DNA of 64,000 bases from Chelatococcus sp. YT9 (GCF_018398315.1 NZ_JAHBRW010000001.1:616001-680000), one strand, 5' to 3'; shown: positions 17,568 to 26,879, counted from the stretch's first letter. Made by a program: numbers and translations. Notes: a model not told the origin generated them from the letters alone.

Positions 17568-18481
17568 CTCAGCCTCACGCGTGGATCAAGGACGGCATGG
17601 AGAAGATCGGCCGCCAGATTGGACAGCACGAAGATCACCGCGAAGAAGAACACGACAGCCTGGACTACGGGATAGTCGCGGGCATAGATGGCCTGAATGG
17701 CGAGCCGGCCCACACCGGGCCATGCGAAGACGGTCTCGGTCACAATGACGCCTCCCATCAGCACGCCGAATTGCAGCGCGACGACAGTTACGACCGGGAT
17801 CAACGCGTTGCGAACGGCGTGATGCACGAGCACGGCCATTTCCGTCAGACCCTTTGCGCGTGCCGTGCGGACATAATCCTGGCGGATCGTCTCAAGCAGC
17901 GTCGAACGCATGACACGTGTCACCAGCGCCAGCATGGTCGAGGCTAAGGTCGTCGCAGGCAGGATCAGATGCCAGATCGTGCCGCTGCCCGTACTAGGCA
18001 GCCAACGCAGCCAAACGGAGAAGATGATGATCGACAGGATGCCCCAGTAGAAGGTCGGCACCGCCTGACCGAAAGCCGTCACTCCCCGTACCGTGAAGTC
18101 CAGCGGCGAATTGCGGAAGTAAGCCGAAGCAATACCAGCGGGAATTCCGATGACAACCGAAAGCGCGAGCGTCGCCAAAGCCAATTCAAGCGTCGCCGGA
18201 AGGCGCTCGATCAAGAGATCGACTGCAGGTTCCTGAAACCGCAGCGAGTTCCCAAAATCACCACGCACCGCGCGTTCGGTGAAAACGAAAAACTGCTCCA
18301 CGACCGGCCTGTCGAGCCCGTTCTGCTCGCGAAATGCCTGCCGCGCTTCCTCAGAAGCATCGATCGGCAAAAATAGTTCGACCGGATCGCCGCTCAAGCG
18401 CGTCAGCAGAAAACACGCCAAGAGGATGCAGAAGAGCGACGGCAGTGTGTAGAGGATTCGTCTGATCACATAGCCGAGCAT
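17564..18481 (-). CDS. ABC transporter permease, DppB/OppB type
   Basis: The 305-residue permease has the family N-terminus LGYVIRRILYTLPSLFCILLA, LTRLSGDPVELFLP, and the cytoplasmic loop DYVRTARAKGLTEMAVLVHHAVRNALIPVV. It is coupled to the DppC gene by a 4-bp overlap and separated from the binding-protein gene by 109 bp that hold a small stem-loop. It pairs with the adjacent DppC-like subunit as a heterodimeric channel. Confidence 0.91.
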   Translation of the reverse strand: MLGYVIRRILYTLPSLFCILLACFLLTRLSGDPVELFLPIDASEEARQAFREQNGLDRPVVEQFFVFTERAVRGDFGNSLRFQEPAVDLLIERLPATLELALATLALSVVIGIPAGIASAYFRNSPLDFTVRGVTAFGQAVPTFYWGILSIIIFSVWLRWLPSTGSGTIWHLILPATTLASTMLALVTRVMRSTLLETIRQDYVRTARAKGLTEMAVLVHHAVRNALIPVVTVVALQFGVLMGGVIVTETVFAWPGVGRLAIQAIYARDYPVVQAVVFFFAVIFVLSNLAADLLHAVLDPRVRLR

Positions 18482-18515
18482 GGCGCCCTCATGTCACGAG
18501 GCCTAAAAGGCGTCC

Positions 18516-18533
18516 GGCCTGAAATGACAGGCC
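18516..18533 (-). promoter_or_regulatory. Intercistronic stem-loop between binding protein and permease genes
   Basis: GGCCTG-AAATGA-CAGGCC is a perfect 6-bp stem with a 6-nt loop, placed between the SBP stop (18591) and the DppB start (18481). Such hairpins in ABC operons commonly protect or partly terminate the message so the binding protein is made in excess. That role here is inferred. Confidence 0.4.
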
Positions 18534-18590
18534 TGGGCCGGGATGACGGCCCCGTCCCGAGACACGCCGGGACAGGGTAGTCAGCATCGA

Positions 18591-20129
18591 TCACGACATT
18601 GACATGCCGTAGAGAGCCCAGCGCTGATCGCCACGCGGCAGGAAGTCCTTCACCCGGTCAGTTACCCCATAAAGGTCCACCGCCTGGTAGAGGAACAGCA
18701 CCGAAGCCTCGTCATGCATGATCTGAGCGGCCTTCTTGTAGATTTCAGCGCGCTTGTTGGCATCCACTTCTCTCGCGCCGGCATCGATCAATTTGTCGAT
18801 TTCCGGATGCGTGAGATAAGAATAGCGCCAATCCGAGCGATACTGGGCCCATTGCAGGTCGGGATCATCCGCGGGAGCAAGGCCAACGAAGCCCATCGGT
18901 GCGAGCTCGCGCGCACTCAATTGCCGCAAGAACTCGCCGGCCTCCAGCGAGACCATCTCGGCTTTCACGCCGACCTCGGCGAGCATGCCCGCGACCGCCT
19001 CCGCAACTTCGCGATCCTGGGCATAGCGACCCGTTGGAAACTTGAACGTAATCGTCAGCCCGTTGGGGAAACCAGCCTCGGCGAGCAACGCCTTCGCCTT
19101 TTCGGGATCAAAGGGATAGTCCTTGATCGCGGGGTCAAAGCCAAGCTGCTCCTTTCGGAGCAACTGACCACTAAGGAGACGCCCCTCGCCTTGGAGAAGG
19201 CTGTCAAGGATAGCCTGCTTGTCGATCGCATAGTTCAGGGCCTGACGCACGCGTTTGTCATGCAGCGGGCCGGGATGCTCCGGCAGGTTCGAGAGCCCGA
19301 TCGTGAAAATGCGGTAGCTCGGCACCGAAACGACACGCAGCCCCTTCTGCGCCTTAATTTGAGCCGCGGCCGATATCGGGATGTTGGTCGCGATGTCGAA
19401 CTCGCCAGCGAGCAGACCGTTGGTCCGGGCCGTGTCGTCGGGGACGGGGCGCCAGACGAGCTTTTTTATGCCTGCCGGCACCTTGCCCCAGTAGTTCGCA
19501 TTGGCGTCCATAACGATGCGATTGTCACGCACCCATTCCGTCAGGACATAAGGGCCGGTGCCGATCGGCTTCTTTCCAAAACCCTCTGCTCCACCCACCT
19601 CGGCCCAGTATTTCGGCGGCACGATGTAGATCTGGCTGAGAATGAGATGCAATGCGGGATAAGGATGCTTCAGGTAGAGCGTAACGGTGTGGTCATCCGT
19701 CTTCTCCGCGCGGTCGATGGGTGCAGCATAGCGGCCGTAAGCCGGTGTCACCTTCACATCGGTGAAGATCTTGAACGTATTAACCACTGCGTCGGCGTTG
19801 AACTCTTCACCGTTTGTATATTTCACGCCTTTCCGAAGAACGATTTTGACGGTCTTTGGATCAACCAGCTCATAGCTCTCGCCAAGCACAGGCTCAGTCT
19901 TGCCAGTCTTGGGGTCAACCCAGAACAACGACTCGACGATTGCGCTGCCAACATTGATCTGCTCCTGCGTCGTCGAGAAGTTCGGCCACAGCGAAACGGG
20001 ATCGAAGCCTTGTGCTATCGTCAAGGTTCCCGCTGTCAGGGCCATGGCAGACGAGCCACGCCCGAGGATGCCTGCGATCAACGCCTGGCCGGCAAGCGCC
20101 GCATTGAAGGTACGCCTGTTTATCTTCAT
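18591..20129 (-). CDS. ABC transporter substrate-binding protein, family 5 (DppA/OppA type)
   Basis: This 512-residue protein has a Tat-like signal (INRRTFNAALAGQALIAGIL, cleavage near SSAMA) and SBP-5 motifs: FDPVSLWPNFSTTQEQINVG, KIVLRKGVKYTNGEEFNADAVVNTFK and GTGPYVLTEW. It is the periplasmic receptor for the DppBC pair downstream. It is encoded 45 bp after HyuA, which suggests that the ligand is a cyclic imide or 5-oxoproline-like compound later opened by HyuAB; that link is inferred. Confidence 0.9.
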   Translation of the reverse strand: MKINRRTFNAALAGQALIAGILGRGSSAMALTAGTLTIAQGFDPVSLWPNFSTTQEQINVGSAIVESLFWVDPKTGKTEPVLGESYELVDPKTVKIVLRKGVKYTNGEEFNADAVVNTFKIFTDVKVTPAYGRYAAPIDRAEKTDDHTVTLYLKHPYPALHLILSQIYIVPPKYWAEVGGAEGFGKKPIGTGPYVLTEWVRDNRIVMDANANYWGKVPAGIKKLVWRPVPDDTARTNGLLAGEFDIATNIPISAAAQIKAQKGLRVVSVPSYRIFTIGLSNLPEHPGPLHDKRVRQALNYAIDKQAILDSLLQGEGRLLSGQLLRKEQLGFDPAIKDYPFDPEKAKALLAEAGFPNGLTITFKFPTGRYAQDREVAEAVAGMLAEVGVKAEMVSLEAGEFLRQLSARELAPMGFVGLAPADDPDLQWAQYRSDWRYSYLTHPEIDKLIDAGAREVDANKRAEIYKKAAQIMHDEASVLFLYQAVDLYGVTDRVKDFLPRGDQRWALYGMSMS

Positions 20130-20174
20130 GCCTGTTCCCCTTTTGCTTCTTTGCCGTTGGTGCCTGACGCAGCG

Positions 20175-22286
20175 TCAGCTCGCTCCTCTCGCCTCCTTGA
20201 GGTCGAGGAAAATTGCTCCGTGCGGATCAATGCGTACCGACGCGGAAGGGCCAGCCACGATCGTGCATTCCCGTTCCTCGATCACCGCCGGCCCCGTAAA
20301 GCTCGAGCCGGGCATGAGCTGGCTGCGGTCGTAAATTGCCGTCTCCGCATAGCGGCCGAGTTCGGGGAAGAACACCGCGCGTTTGCCCTTCATCTCGGGC
20401 GTTCCCACCAGCGTGACGCAGGGGGTCTCAGGACCGCCGGCATGGCGGACGGGCGGTCCCGAGATGGTCATCCGACAGGTGATGAGCTCGACAGGCAAAT
20501 GGTCATGAGCATGCCCGTAGCGCAGGCGGTGCGCTGCATAGAACGCCTGGGCTATGCCCTCGAGATCGCCCGCTGCGAACATGGCCTCATTGATTTCAAC
20601 GGCAACTTCCCGCCCCTGGCCGAGATGGCGCAGATCCATGAAGCGGCGGATGACGGGGGTATCATGATCGCCAATGCCCGCTTCCGCGAGGATGGCGGTG
20701 CCCTCCTGACGCATGTCTTCGTAAACAGCCACCACGCGTGACCAATCGGCTCTGTCCAGGCTCGTGACATGCGAGCGGGCGAGGTCGAAGGCAACCGGAC
20801 TGGCGACGAGCCCATAAGCAGAGGCAGCGCCAGCACCTGGTGGCACCACCACACCCTTCATGCCGAGGGCCCGCGCGAGCTCGTAGGCATGGACGGGGCC
20901 CGCCCCGCCAAATGAGAACAGATAGAAATTGCGCGGATCCTCGCCGCGCTCGGCGATGTGCACCTTACAGGCCGCAAGCATATTCTCGTTGACGACGCGG
21001 AACACACCTTCGGCGCAGCGCTCAACGCTCATGCCGAGAGGCCGGCTCAATCCGACCTCCACAGCGCCCCACGCCGCACTGGCATCGAGCTTCATATCGC
21101 CACCCAGGAAGTTGTCCGGATTGAGATAACCGAGAACCAGATTGGCATCCGTCACTGTCGGCGCCTTGCCACCACGCCCGTAGCATGCGGGCCCGGGTGC
21201 GGAGCCGGCGCTGCGGGGGCCGACCGCCAGAAGGCCAAGCCCGTCCACCTGCGCGATGCTGCCGCCACCGGCGCCGATCTCGATCAGTTCCACGACCGGA
21301 ATGCGGATGGGCAAGCCGCTGCCCTTCTGGAAGCGCGAGACCCGCCCCACCTCGAATACATTGGACTTCTTGGCTTCATGATTGATGACGAGACCAATCT
21401 TGGCAGTCGTGCCGCCCATGTCGAAGGTTACGAGATTGGGCATACCCATGCGCCGGCCATATTCGATGGCAGCCAGCACACCGGCCGTCGGGCCGGATTC
21501 CAGCATGCGGATCGGCAATTGCTTGACCGTCTCGGCGCTGGAGACACCGCCCGATGACACCATGATGTGCAGCGGCCGCTCGTAGCCTCGCTCGCGTAAC
21601 GTTTCCGTCGTCGCATCGAGGTAATGGCCGACGATCGGCTGCACATAGGCGTTCGCCAGCGTCGTCGTGCTGCGTTCATATTCGCGGATTTCCGGGGAAA
21701 CCGTGCTGGAGCAGCTAATCAGCAGATCCGGCAATTCCTGCTGGAGGATCTCCGCCGTACGGCGCTCATGCGCGGGATTCCGGAAGGCATGGAGGTAAAC
21801 GATGGCGACAGCCTCGACCTTTTCGGCGGCAAGCGTCTTCGCCAAAGCGCGCACGGCGTCCTCGTCCAAGGGCACCAGCACGTTGCCGTCGCGGTCCAGC
21901 CGCTCTGTCACGTCGAAGCGCAGATCCCGGTCCGCCAGAGGCGTCGGCATGTCCATCTGTACGTCATAGTTGTCGTAGCGAAGCTCGGTGGCCATCTCGA
22001 CGGTGTCGCGGAAGCCGGCCGTCGCGATAAGTGCTGTCCGCGCTCCGCGCCGCTCAATGAGCGCATTAGTGATCAAGGTTGTGGCGTGAACCGCGATGTC
22101 CAGGGCATCGGCGTCGACATCCGCATTGCCGAAGAGCTCGGAGAGCCCCTGCCGCACACCTTCCGCCGGGTCGTGCGGGGTCGTGAGGCATTTCGCGATG
22201 CTCTGGTGACCGGTTGTGGGATCAAGCAGAACGAAGTCCGTGAATGTGCCGCCGATATCAAATCCGAGGCGTAATGTCTTGGTCAT
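20175..22286 (-). CDS. hyuA: Hydantoinase/5-oxoprolinase subunit A
   Basis: This ~703-residue protein begins with the ASKHA-type nucleotide-binding motif LRLGFDIGGTFTDFVLLD and carries the N-terminal hydant_A_N and central hydantoinase_A domains (TFDMGGTTAKIGLV near 285, GGGSIAQVDGLG near 340, LFSFGGAGPVHAYELA near 460). The family performs ATP-dependent opening of cyclic amides (5-oxoproline, N-methylhydantoin) or carboxylation of ketones, together with a B subunit. ATG 22286 was preferred; a GTG at 22295 overlapping the HyuB stop is the alternative. It is the second gene of the operon. Confidence 0.92.
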   Translation of the reverse strand: MTKTLRLGFDIGGTFTDFVLLDPTTGHQSIAKCLTTPHDPAEGVRQGLSELFGNADVDADALDIAVHATTLITNALIERRGARTALIATAGFRDTVEMATELRYDNYDVQMDMPTPLADRDLRFDVTERLDRDGNVLVPLDEDAVRALAKTLAAEKVEAVAIVYLHAFRNPAHERRTAEILQQELPDLLISCSSTVSPEIREYERSTTTLANAYVQPIVGHYLDATTETLRERGYERPLHIMVSSGGVSSAETVKQLPIRMLESGPTAGVLAAIEYGRRMGMPNLVTFDMGGTTAKIGLVINHEAKKSNVFEVGRVSRFQKGSGLPIRIPVVELIEIGAGGGSIAQVDGLGLLAVGPRSAGSAPGPACYGRGGKAPTVTDANLVLGYLNPDNFLGGDMKLDASAAWGAVEVGLSRPLGMSVERCAEGVFRVVNENMLAACKVHIAERGEDPRNFYLFSFGGAGPVHAYELARALGMKGVVVPPGAGAASAYGLVASPVAFDLARSHVTSLDRADWSRVVAVYEDMRQEGTAILAEAGIGDHDTPVIRRFMDLRHLGQGREVAVEINEAMFAAGDLEGIAQAFYAAHRLRYGHAHDHLPVELITCRMTISGPPVRHAGGPETPCVTLVGTPEMKGKRAVFFPELGRYAETAIYDRSQLMPGSSFTGPAVIEERECTIVAGPSASVRIDPHGAIFLDLKEARGAS

Positions 22287-22291
22287 GGTGT

Positions 22292-23974
22292 TCACTCAGC
22301 CTCCGGAACCACGCCATAAAGCTCTTCCGCCTTCTCCCGGCTGACGAAGCCCTTGCGGATATCTGCGGCGAGCACCGTAGGATCGCGGCGGCTCGGGTCG
22401 CCATAGCCTCCGCCGCCGGGCAGTTTCAGCGTCAACTCCTGCCCTTCCTGCAGCGTGAAGGGCTCGAAAGGCGCCTGTTCGCCATCGATGAGGAACTCCC
22501 CCTTGCCGCCCGGCAATCCGCCATCGAGGCCCGGCGGCGGGAAGACGACCTTGTCCGGGCGCAGGGTGAGATTGGCCGGGCCCCGCAGGGTGCGAACGCG
22601 GATCACCTGCCCGAGCCCGCCGCGGAACTCGCCCGCACCACCCGAATCCGTCGCCATCGAGCGTTCGGTGACGACGAGCGGCGCGCGATTTTCAATGATC
22701 TCGATCGGCGTGAGGCTGCCATTGCCGGGAAAGGCCATGGTGGGGAAGCCGTCCTTGCCCCGCACCGCGCCAGTCCCGCCATTAGGCAGCACATGTACCG
22801 AGAAGGGTTCGTTCGCGGCATCCCGCCCAGAGCACGTCATCCACCAGAAGGAGCCCGAACCGGCCTGCACACGGTCCGGCACGAAGGGCCTGAGCGCGCC
22901 GAAGATGGCGTTGTGCAGGTGGAAGCTTGTCATCGATCGGGCTCGCACCGGCGCCGGGAAACGGGCATTCAGGATTGAGCCCTCCGGGGCTAGCGTCGTC
23001 ACAGGCCCGAACAAGCCTTCATTGTTGGGGACTGTCGGAACGAGCGCGCATTTCACCGCGAACATGGAATGCGCGTGAGTGACATTCAGCACGCAATTGA
23101 TGGAAGCATCGGCGCGCTGATCATCCGACCCGGTGTAGTCCAGGATCATGGCGTCGCCGCGCACCTGGAGATTGAGCTTGATCCGCGTCGGCTTGCGGAA
23201 GCCGTCGCATTCAATCTCGTAGGGGTAGTCGCCATCCGGCAATGCGGTGATGGCATCATGCATGGCCTGCGCGGAGCGTGACAGGATCTGCTCAGCCACA
23301 CCGTCGAGCGCCTTCACACCATAGTCGGCGATGAACTGACCGATCCGCTCCTCGACAACCGTCGCCGCTCCGGTCATCGCGCCGAGGTCGCCCAGCACCA
23401 GTCGCGGGTGGCGGGTGTTGGCCGCGATGACGTTCATAATAGGCTGGTTGGGTTTGCCAGCTTCGTAGATCTTGCAAGGCGGAAGCCGGATTCCCTCCTC
23501 ATAGACATCGCGGGCTATGAGCTCATCCATCCGTCCGCCGACGTCGGAGACATGGGCCGCCGCCGCGTAATAGGCCACGATCTCGCCGCGATGGAAAATC
23601 GGCTTGATGACGTAGAAGTCGGGGAGATGACCGTGACAGATCCACGGGTCATTGGTGAAGAGCACGTCACCTGGCTTCAGTGTCTCAGCCGGGAACTGCT
23701 GCAGCATGGTCCGTGCTGCACTTGGCAGCGAACAAGTGAAGGCTGGAACACAGATCTGGGCCTGCGCAATCGAACGTGCCTGCCGGTCCAGCAGAATAAC
23801 CGCATAATCCCTAGAGTCTGCAACAATAGTAGAAAATGCCGAATGGAGAAGCGCAACGTCAGCCTCATCCATGATCGAAATCAATCTATTCCAGAGAATT
23901 TGCAGATGAACGGGATCAATCGCCTCGCGTTCATCACTGACTACTTCAACATCATGTGTTTGAGCATAGGCCAT
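22292..23974 (-). CDS. hyuB: Hydantoinase/5-oxoprolinase subunit B
   Basis: The 560-residue protein has the hydantoinase_B fold: DPVHLQILWNRLISIMDEAD at the N-terminus, GDVLFTNDPWICHGHLPDF near residue 105, AHVSDVGGRMD near 145 and the glycine-rich LPGGGGYGDPSRRDP near the end. It pairs with HyuA for ATP-dependent cyclic-amide hydrolysis in the cytoplasm. It heads the minus-strand operon HyuB-HyuA-SBP-DppB-DppC-dipeptidase. About 460 bp separate it from the tRNA-Met, and its promoter should lie there. Confidence 0.92.
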   Translation of the reverse strand: MAYAQTHDVEVVSDEREAIDPVHLQILWNRLISIMDEADVALLHSAFSTIVADSRDYAVILLDRQARSIAQAQICVPAFTCSLPSAARTMLQQFPAETLKPGDVLFTNDPWICHGHLPDFYVIKPIFHRGEIVAYYAAAAHVSDVGGRMDELIARDVYEEGIRLPPCKIYEAGKPNQPIMNVIAANTRHPRLVLGDLGAMTGAATVVEERIGQFIADYGVKALDGVAEQILSRSAQAMHDAITALPDGDYPYEIECDGFRKPTRIKLNLQVRGDAMILDYTGSDDQRADASINCVLNVTHAHSMFAVKCALVPTVPNNEGLFGPVTTLAPEGSILNARFPAPVRARSMTSFHLHNAIFGALRPFVPDRVQAGSGSFWWMTCSGRDAANEPFSVHVLPNGGTGAVRGKDGFPTMAFPGNGSLTPIEIIENRAPLVVTERSMATDSGGAGEFRGGLGQVIRVRTLRGPANLTLRPDKVVFPPPGLDGGLPGGKGEFLIDGEQAPFEPFTLQEGQELTLKLPGGGGYGDPSRRDPTVLAADIRKGFVSREKAEELYGVVPEAE

Positions 23975-24375
23975 TGATCAATCCGCAGCAAGATCCGGTA
24001 GCTTCCGTCCGGCTCAACTGTGGATCGATCAAGAAAAAGCGTCCAATTATAAATCGAGGCATTCGATATCAGAAAATGCGATGACTAAGCCGCATGCGCA
24101 TATCGGCGGGTTTTTGGGCATTCCCGCGGCCTGCCGGCCGGCGCGTCGACCCGAACACCGCTAAATGACTGCCACTACACGAGGATATTTTTAGCCTTGC
24201 GGAACCGACCCGCATAATCTTTGGGCGCCACCAGGTCGCACCAAGGCAAACCAGCGGATTGAAACGATAGGGCACGGCACACCGATACCCGGACGAGGGT
24301 ATGCCATGCGGTGCCATTGGAGCCATCTCTGCGCACCCGCCGCCCGGCCTGTCCAACTTTTCCCCAACCAAGCAA
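23975..24375. other. Intergenic region upstream of hyuB and tRNA-Met
   Basis: About 400 bp without a convincing gene. Minus-strand reading of 24175-24250 gives a protein-like fragment ending in LVAPKDYAGRFRKAKNILV, which could be the remnant of a gene cut by earlier insertions at the tRNA, but it has no recognisable start or domain. The AT-rich stretch around 24000-24080 is the likely promoter region of the hyuB operon. Confidence 0.35.
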
Positions 24376-24405
24376 TTGACAGCTACCCCGCCCCTTCCTT
24401 ATATC
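24376..24405 (+). promoter_or_regulatory. Sigma-70-like promoter of tRNA-Met
   Basis: TTGACA (24376-24381) is followed after 17 bp by TTATAT (24399-24404), about 31 bp before the mature 5' end of the tRNA. It is the best consensus promoter seen by eye in the window. Confidence 0.7.
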
Positions 24406-24435
24406 GCATCCGCGTCGATGCGGTTGCATCGCTTT

Positions 24436-24512
24436 GGCGGAGTAGCTCAGCTGGTTAGAGCAGCGGAATCATAATCCGCGTGTCGGGGGTTCGAGTCCCT
24501 CCTCCGCTACCA
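24436..24512 (+). tRNA. tRNA-Met (anticodon CAU), elongator type, CCA encoded
   Basis: The 77-nt sequence folds as a cloverleaf: acceptor GGCGGAG with CTCCGCT, D-arm GCTC/GAGC, anticodon stem GCGGA/TCCGC closing the loop ATCATAA (anticodon CAT at 24470-24472), and a T-arm with TTCGAGT. Discriminator A and CCA are encoded. The overall form matches alphaproteobacterial elongator tRNA-Met; a lysidine-modified tRNA-Ile2 is the only other reading of a CAU anticodon and is less likely. Its 3' 17 nt serve as the attachment core of the integrated elements. Confidence 0.95.
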
Positions 24513-26094
24513 CCATTGCAGTGTTTGGCAGCTCGCCTGGTTTTCGGCGAGGCAGATTGAGCAGTTCTGCCAGTGCGCCGTTGACGGTGAGGTCAAATTT
24601 CCCACGCCCTTCGCGCGGCATGACTTCGATGCTTGTAACAAGCGACCGAATGGCATTAACCGCTTCCCTGCGATCATCTTCGTTGGAGTGCAGCGCCTCC
24701 TGCAATTCGGCGATCCTACGGCGATAAACCTCAATCGAAGCCGGATGCAATTCCACGACATCGCTGGCATCCAAAATCGCAGCCAGATCGGAGGCAAGGC
24801 GCTCCTTTTCCGCCTCCATCTCGATTAGTCGCGACTTCATGCCTGTCGTTGCAACACCATCGGCTATAGCGTCGATGATATTCGCAATTTGCCTTTCGAG
24901 ATTGGCAAGCCGTTTACCGATCTGCTGCCGGTCATGCCGCATTCTCGTATTGAGGCGCTTCCTTTCGGCATGATACTCAACGAGGAATTCAGCAATCGCA
25001 TCGGGAGCGAGTAGCCGCTGCTTGATGCCTTCAAGCACACGGCGTTCGAGGTCGGGCACACGGACAGTGCGGTTGTTCGTGCAAGTTCCCCGTTCCCTAT
25101 GCGCTGTGCAGGCGAGTTGATCCTGCGACTTGATGGTGTAGGTAGCGCCACAGCAACCGCATCGCACAAGACCGGAGAACATGTGCTTCGGCCTTCGACG
25201 TTTATGAAGCCGGGTTCCACCATAGAGCTTCTTTCGTGCCTGGGCGGCGTTCCACAATTCGTCGCTGACAATGCGAAGATGGGATGCCTCCACCACCTGC
25301 CATTGTTCCGGCGGGTTCGGGCGGGAGACGCGCTTACCGGTCTGCGGGTCCTTGACCATCTGAATGCGATTGAAGACCAGGAGTCCGATATAGGCCTCGT
25401 TGTAGAGTATGCCGCTGCGACGCTTGAGATTGCCATTGATTGTCGAGGCTCCCCATTCTCGACCGAATGGTGAGGGAATACCGTCGCGGTTCAAGCCGGC
25501 AGCGATAGTCCGGGCAGAACGCCCCGAAGCAAATTCCTGGAAGATACGGAGAATGACATCGGCCTGCTCTTCGTCCACTTGACGAAGGCCTCTGATGGGC
25601 TCCCCTCGCTCGTCGAGCTTCTTGACCACACGATATCCGTAGGACAGGCCTCCGGCGGAGTATCCGTTGATGACGCGGCCGGACTGGCCGCGCCTTATCT
25701 TGGCAGCGAGGTCACGCAGGAAGAGAGCGTTCATAGTGCCTTTTAGGCCGACATGCAGCTCGTCGACCGTTCCCTCCGAGAGGGTAACGATGCGAACGCC
25801 AGCGAAGCGAAGCCGTTTGAACAGTGCCGCGATGTCTTCCTGATCGCGGGACAGCCTGTCGAGTGCTTCGGCCAGAACCACGTCGAAGCGCGCATCCTGA
25901 GCATCTACGAGAAGCGTCTTTATCCCCGGTCGAAGGATCATGCTCGCGCCGGAAACTGCGGCGTCGGTATAGTTTTCCACGATCTGCCAGCCTTCACGCT
26001 CCGCACGCTCACGGCACAGCCGCAATTGATCCTCTATCGAGGCCTCCCGCTGATTATCGGAGGAATAGCGGGCATAAAGCACAGCGCGGGTCAT
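24469..26094 (-). CDS. Serine recombinase (large resolvase/recombinase family), integrase of the first element
   Basis: The 541-residue protein has an N-terminal resolvase domain with the catalytic serine in VLYARYSSDN (S11 or S12) and a conserved LDRLSRD segment. A recombinase domain follows (GRSARTIAAGLNRDGIPSP), then a zinc ribbon (VRCGCCGATYTI with later cysteines) near 330 and a C-terminal coiled coil. The last ~15 codons run through the attL core into tRNA-Met; the TGA stop at 24471-24469 uses bases of the anticodon loop. The tail VAEEGLEPPTRGL is therefore tRNA-encoded. It should catalyse site-specific integration and excision at the tRNA 3' end. Confidence 0.93.
   Translation of the reverse strand: MTRAVLYARYSSDNQREASIEDQLRLCRERAEREGWQIVENYTDAAVSGASMILRPGIKTLLVDAQDARFDVVLAEALDRLSRDQEDIAALFKRLRFAGVRIVTLSEGTVDELHVGLKGTMNALFLRDLAAKIRRGQSGRVINGYSAGGLSYGYRVVKKLDERGEPIRGLRQVDEEQADVILRIFQEFASGRSARTIAAGLNRDGIPSPFGREWGASTINGNLKRRSGILYNEAYIGLLVFNRIQMVKDPQTGKRVSRPNPPEQWQVVEASHLRIVSDELWNAAQARKKLYGGTRLHKRRRPKHMFSGLVRCGCCGATYTIKSQDQLACTAHRERGTCTNNRTVRVPDLERRVLEGIKQRLLAPDAIAEFLVEYHAERKRLNTRMRHDRQQIGKRLANLERQIANIIDAIADGVATTGMKSRLIEMEAEKERLASDLAAILDASDVVELHPASIEVYRRRIAELQEALHSNEDDRREAVNAIRSLVTSIEVMPREGRGKFDLTVNGALAELLNLPRRKPGELPNTAMVVAEEGLEPPTRGL
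24496..24512 (+). repeat. attL core (17-bp direct repeat, tRNA-Met 3' end)
   Basis: TCCCTCCTCCGCTACCA, from the last T-loop base to the CCA end, recurs exactly at 53462-53478. The flanking bases differ at both sides. This marks the left boundary of the first integrated element. Confidence 0.88.
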
Positions 26095-26109
26095 GGCAGT
26101 TCCTTTCGG

Positions 26110-26370
26110 TCAGTTTTTGACGGCATCCTCCGGCGTCGGCGGCACATCCGGCGCGCGGTCCAGAAGCTTCGTCAGGTCGCCGCGCTTCGCCGTACCGGCA
26201 CGCGCTTTCAAGAAATCGTCAGCCGTCTCTATGGCTCCGATCTTCTGCGCCACGGCTGAGATGATCCATTGATTGAGCGATACACCATCCTCCTGTGCAA
26301 GACGTGCCGCCGTTTCCTTTAGTGACTGCGGCAGTTGCAGTGGATATTTGTAACGTTGGGCCTGTGTCAT
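26110..26370 (-). CDS. Ribbon-helix-helix antitoxin, HicB/Arc-like
   Basis: The 86-residue protein begins with RYKYPLQLPQSLKETAARLA followed by DGVSLNQWIISAVAQKIGA, the beta-strand and two helices of an Arc/MetJ-type DNA-binding fold as in HicB C-terminal domains. Its ATG overlaps the stop of the PIN toxin gene by 4 bp. It likely binds both toxin and promoter, autoregulating the pair and stabilising the element. Confidence 0.8.
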   Translation of the reverse strand: MTQAQRYKYPLQLPQSLKETAARLAQEDGVSLNQWIISAVAQKIGAIETADDFLKARAGTAKRGDLTKLLDRAPDVPPTPEDAVKN

Positions 26371-26786
26371 GTGTTCAGTCTCCTAACGATCTCTCCCGGT
26401 GTTGCGACGGTCACGCCCAGCTTGAGGGCGGGGCGGAAATCCTTGACGTTATGTGTTACGACGGCCTCGGCCTCTCCGTTCAGGGCCGCCTCAAGCACCA
26501 TCTCGTCTGCGGCGTCGGACAGCATGGGCCGCGTTCGGAACGAAATATCAACGCCCACGGACACGGCGGCCAGCGCGCTCATGACCGCCGCAACATCCTC
26601 CAGGCTGTGGCCTGTCGCCTTCCGGATTTCCTCCCGGCTCAGCACCGCCTCATATTCCAGAAACAGGGCCGTCGAACAAAGAGGCGTCAGGATGCCCCGG
26701 TCGACGAACCGCAAAAGCTGGTTGCTCGCTCCATTGCGACTGCGAAAGGCCGCCACGATCACATTGGTGTCCAGAACCAGTCTCAT
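26367..26786 (-). CDS. PIN-domain toxin (putative endoribonuclease)
   Basis: This 139-residue protein starts MRLVLDTNVIVAAFRS, with the first catalytic Asp at position 5. The PIN acidic set continues with E in LFLEYEAVLSREEI near residue 45 and D in SDAADEMVLEAAL and THNVKDFRP near 95-115. It matches the PIN subfamily annotated as toxin component COG1569. The start at 26786 was chosen because the PIN fold begins there; 20 extra upstream codons lack any family feature. It is followed directly by the RHH antitoxin, a toxin-first gene order. Confidence 0.85.
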   Translation of the reverse strand: MRLVLDTNVIVAAFRSRNGASNQLLRFVDRGILTPLCSTALFLEYEAVLSREEIRKATGHSLEDVAAVMSALAAVSVGVDISFRTRPMLSDAADEMVLEAALNGEAEAVVTHNVKDFRPALKLGVTVATPGEIVRRLNT

Positions 26787-26879
26787 AGAGGATAATTTAT
26801 AGACATCCCATAAGATGTCAACATTGTACTTACCGCACCCAGTCATGCGAGATGTCCCGTAGCGATACGGGTCATAGCA

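Noticed and set aside
24175-24429. Minus-strand frame with a protein-like C-terminus (LVAPKDYAGRFRKAKNILV).
   Set aside because: It overlaps the tRNA promoter, has no credible start or ribosome-binding site and no recognised domain; kept only as a possible remnant.
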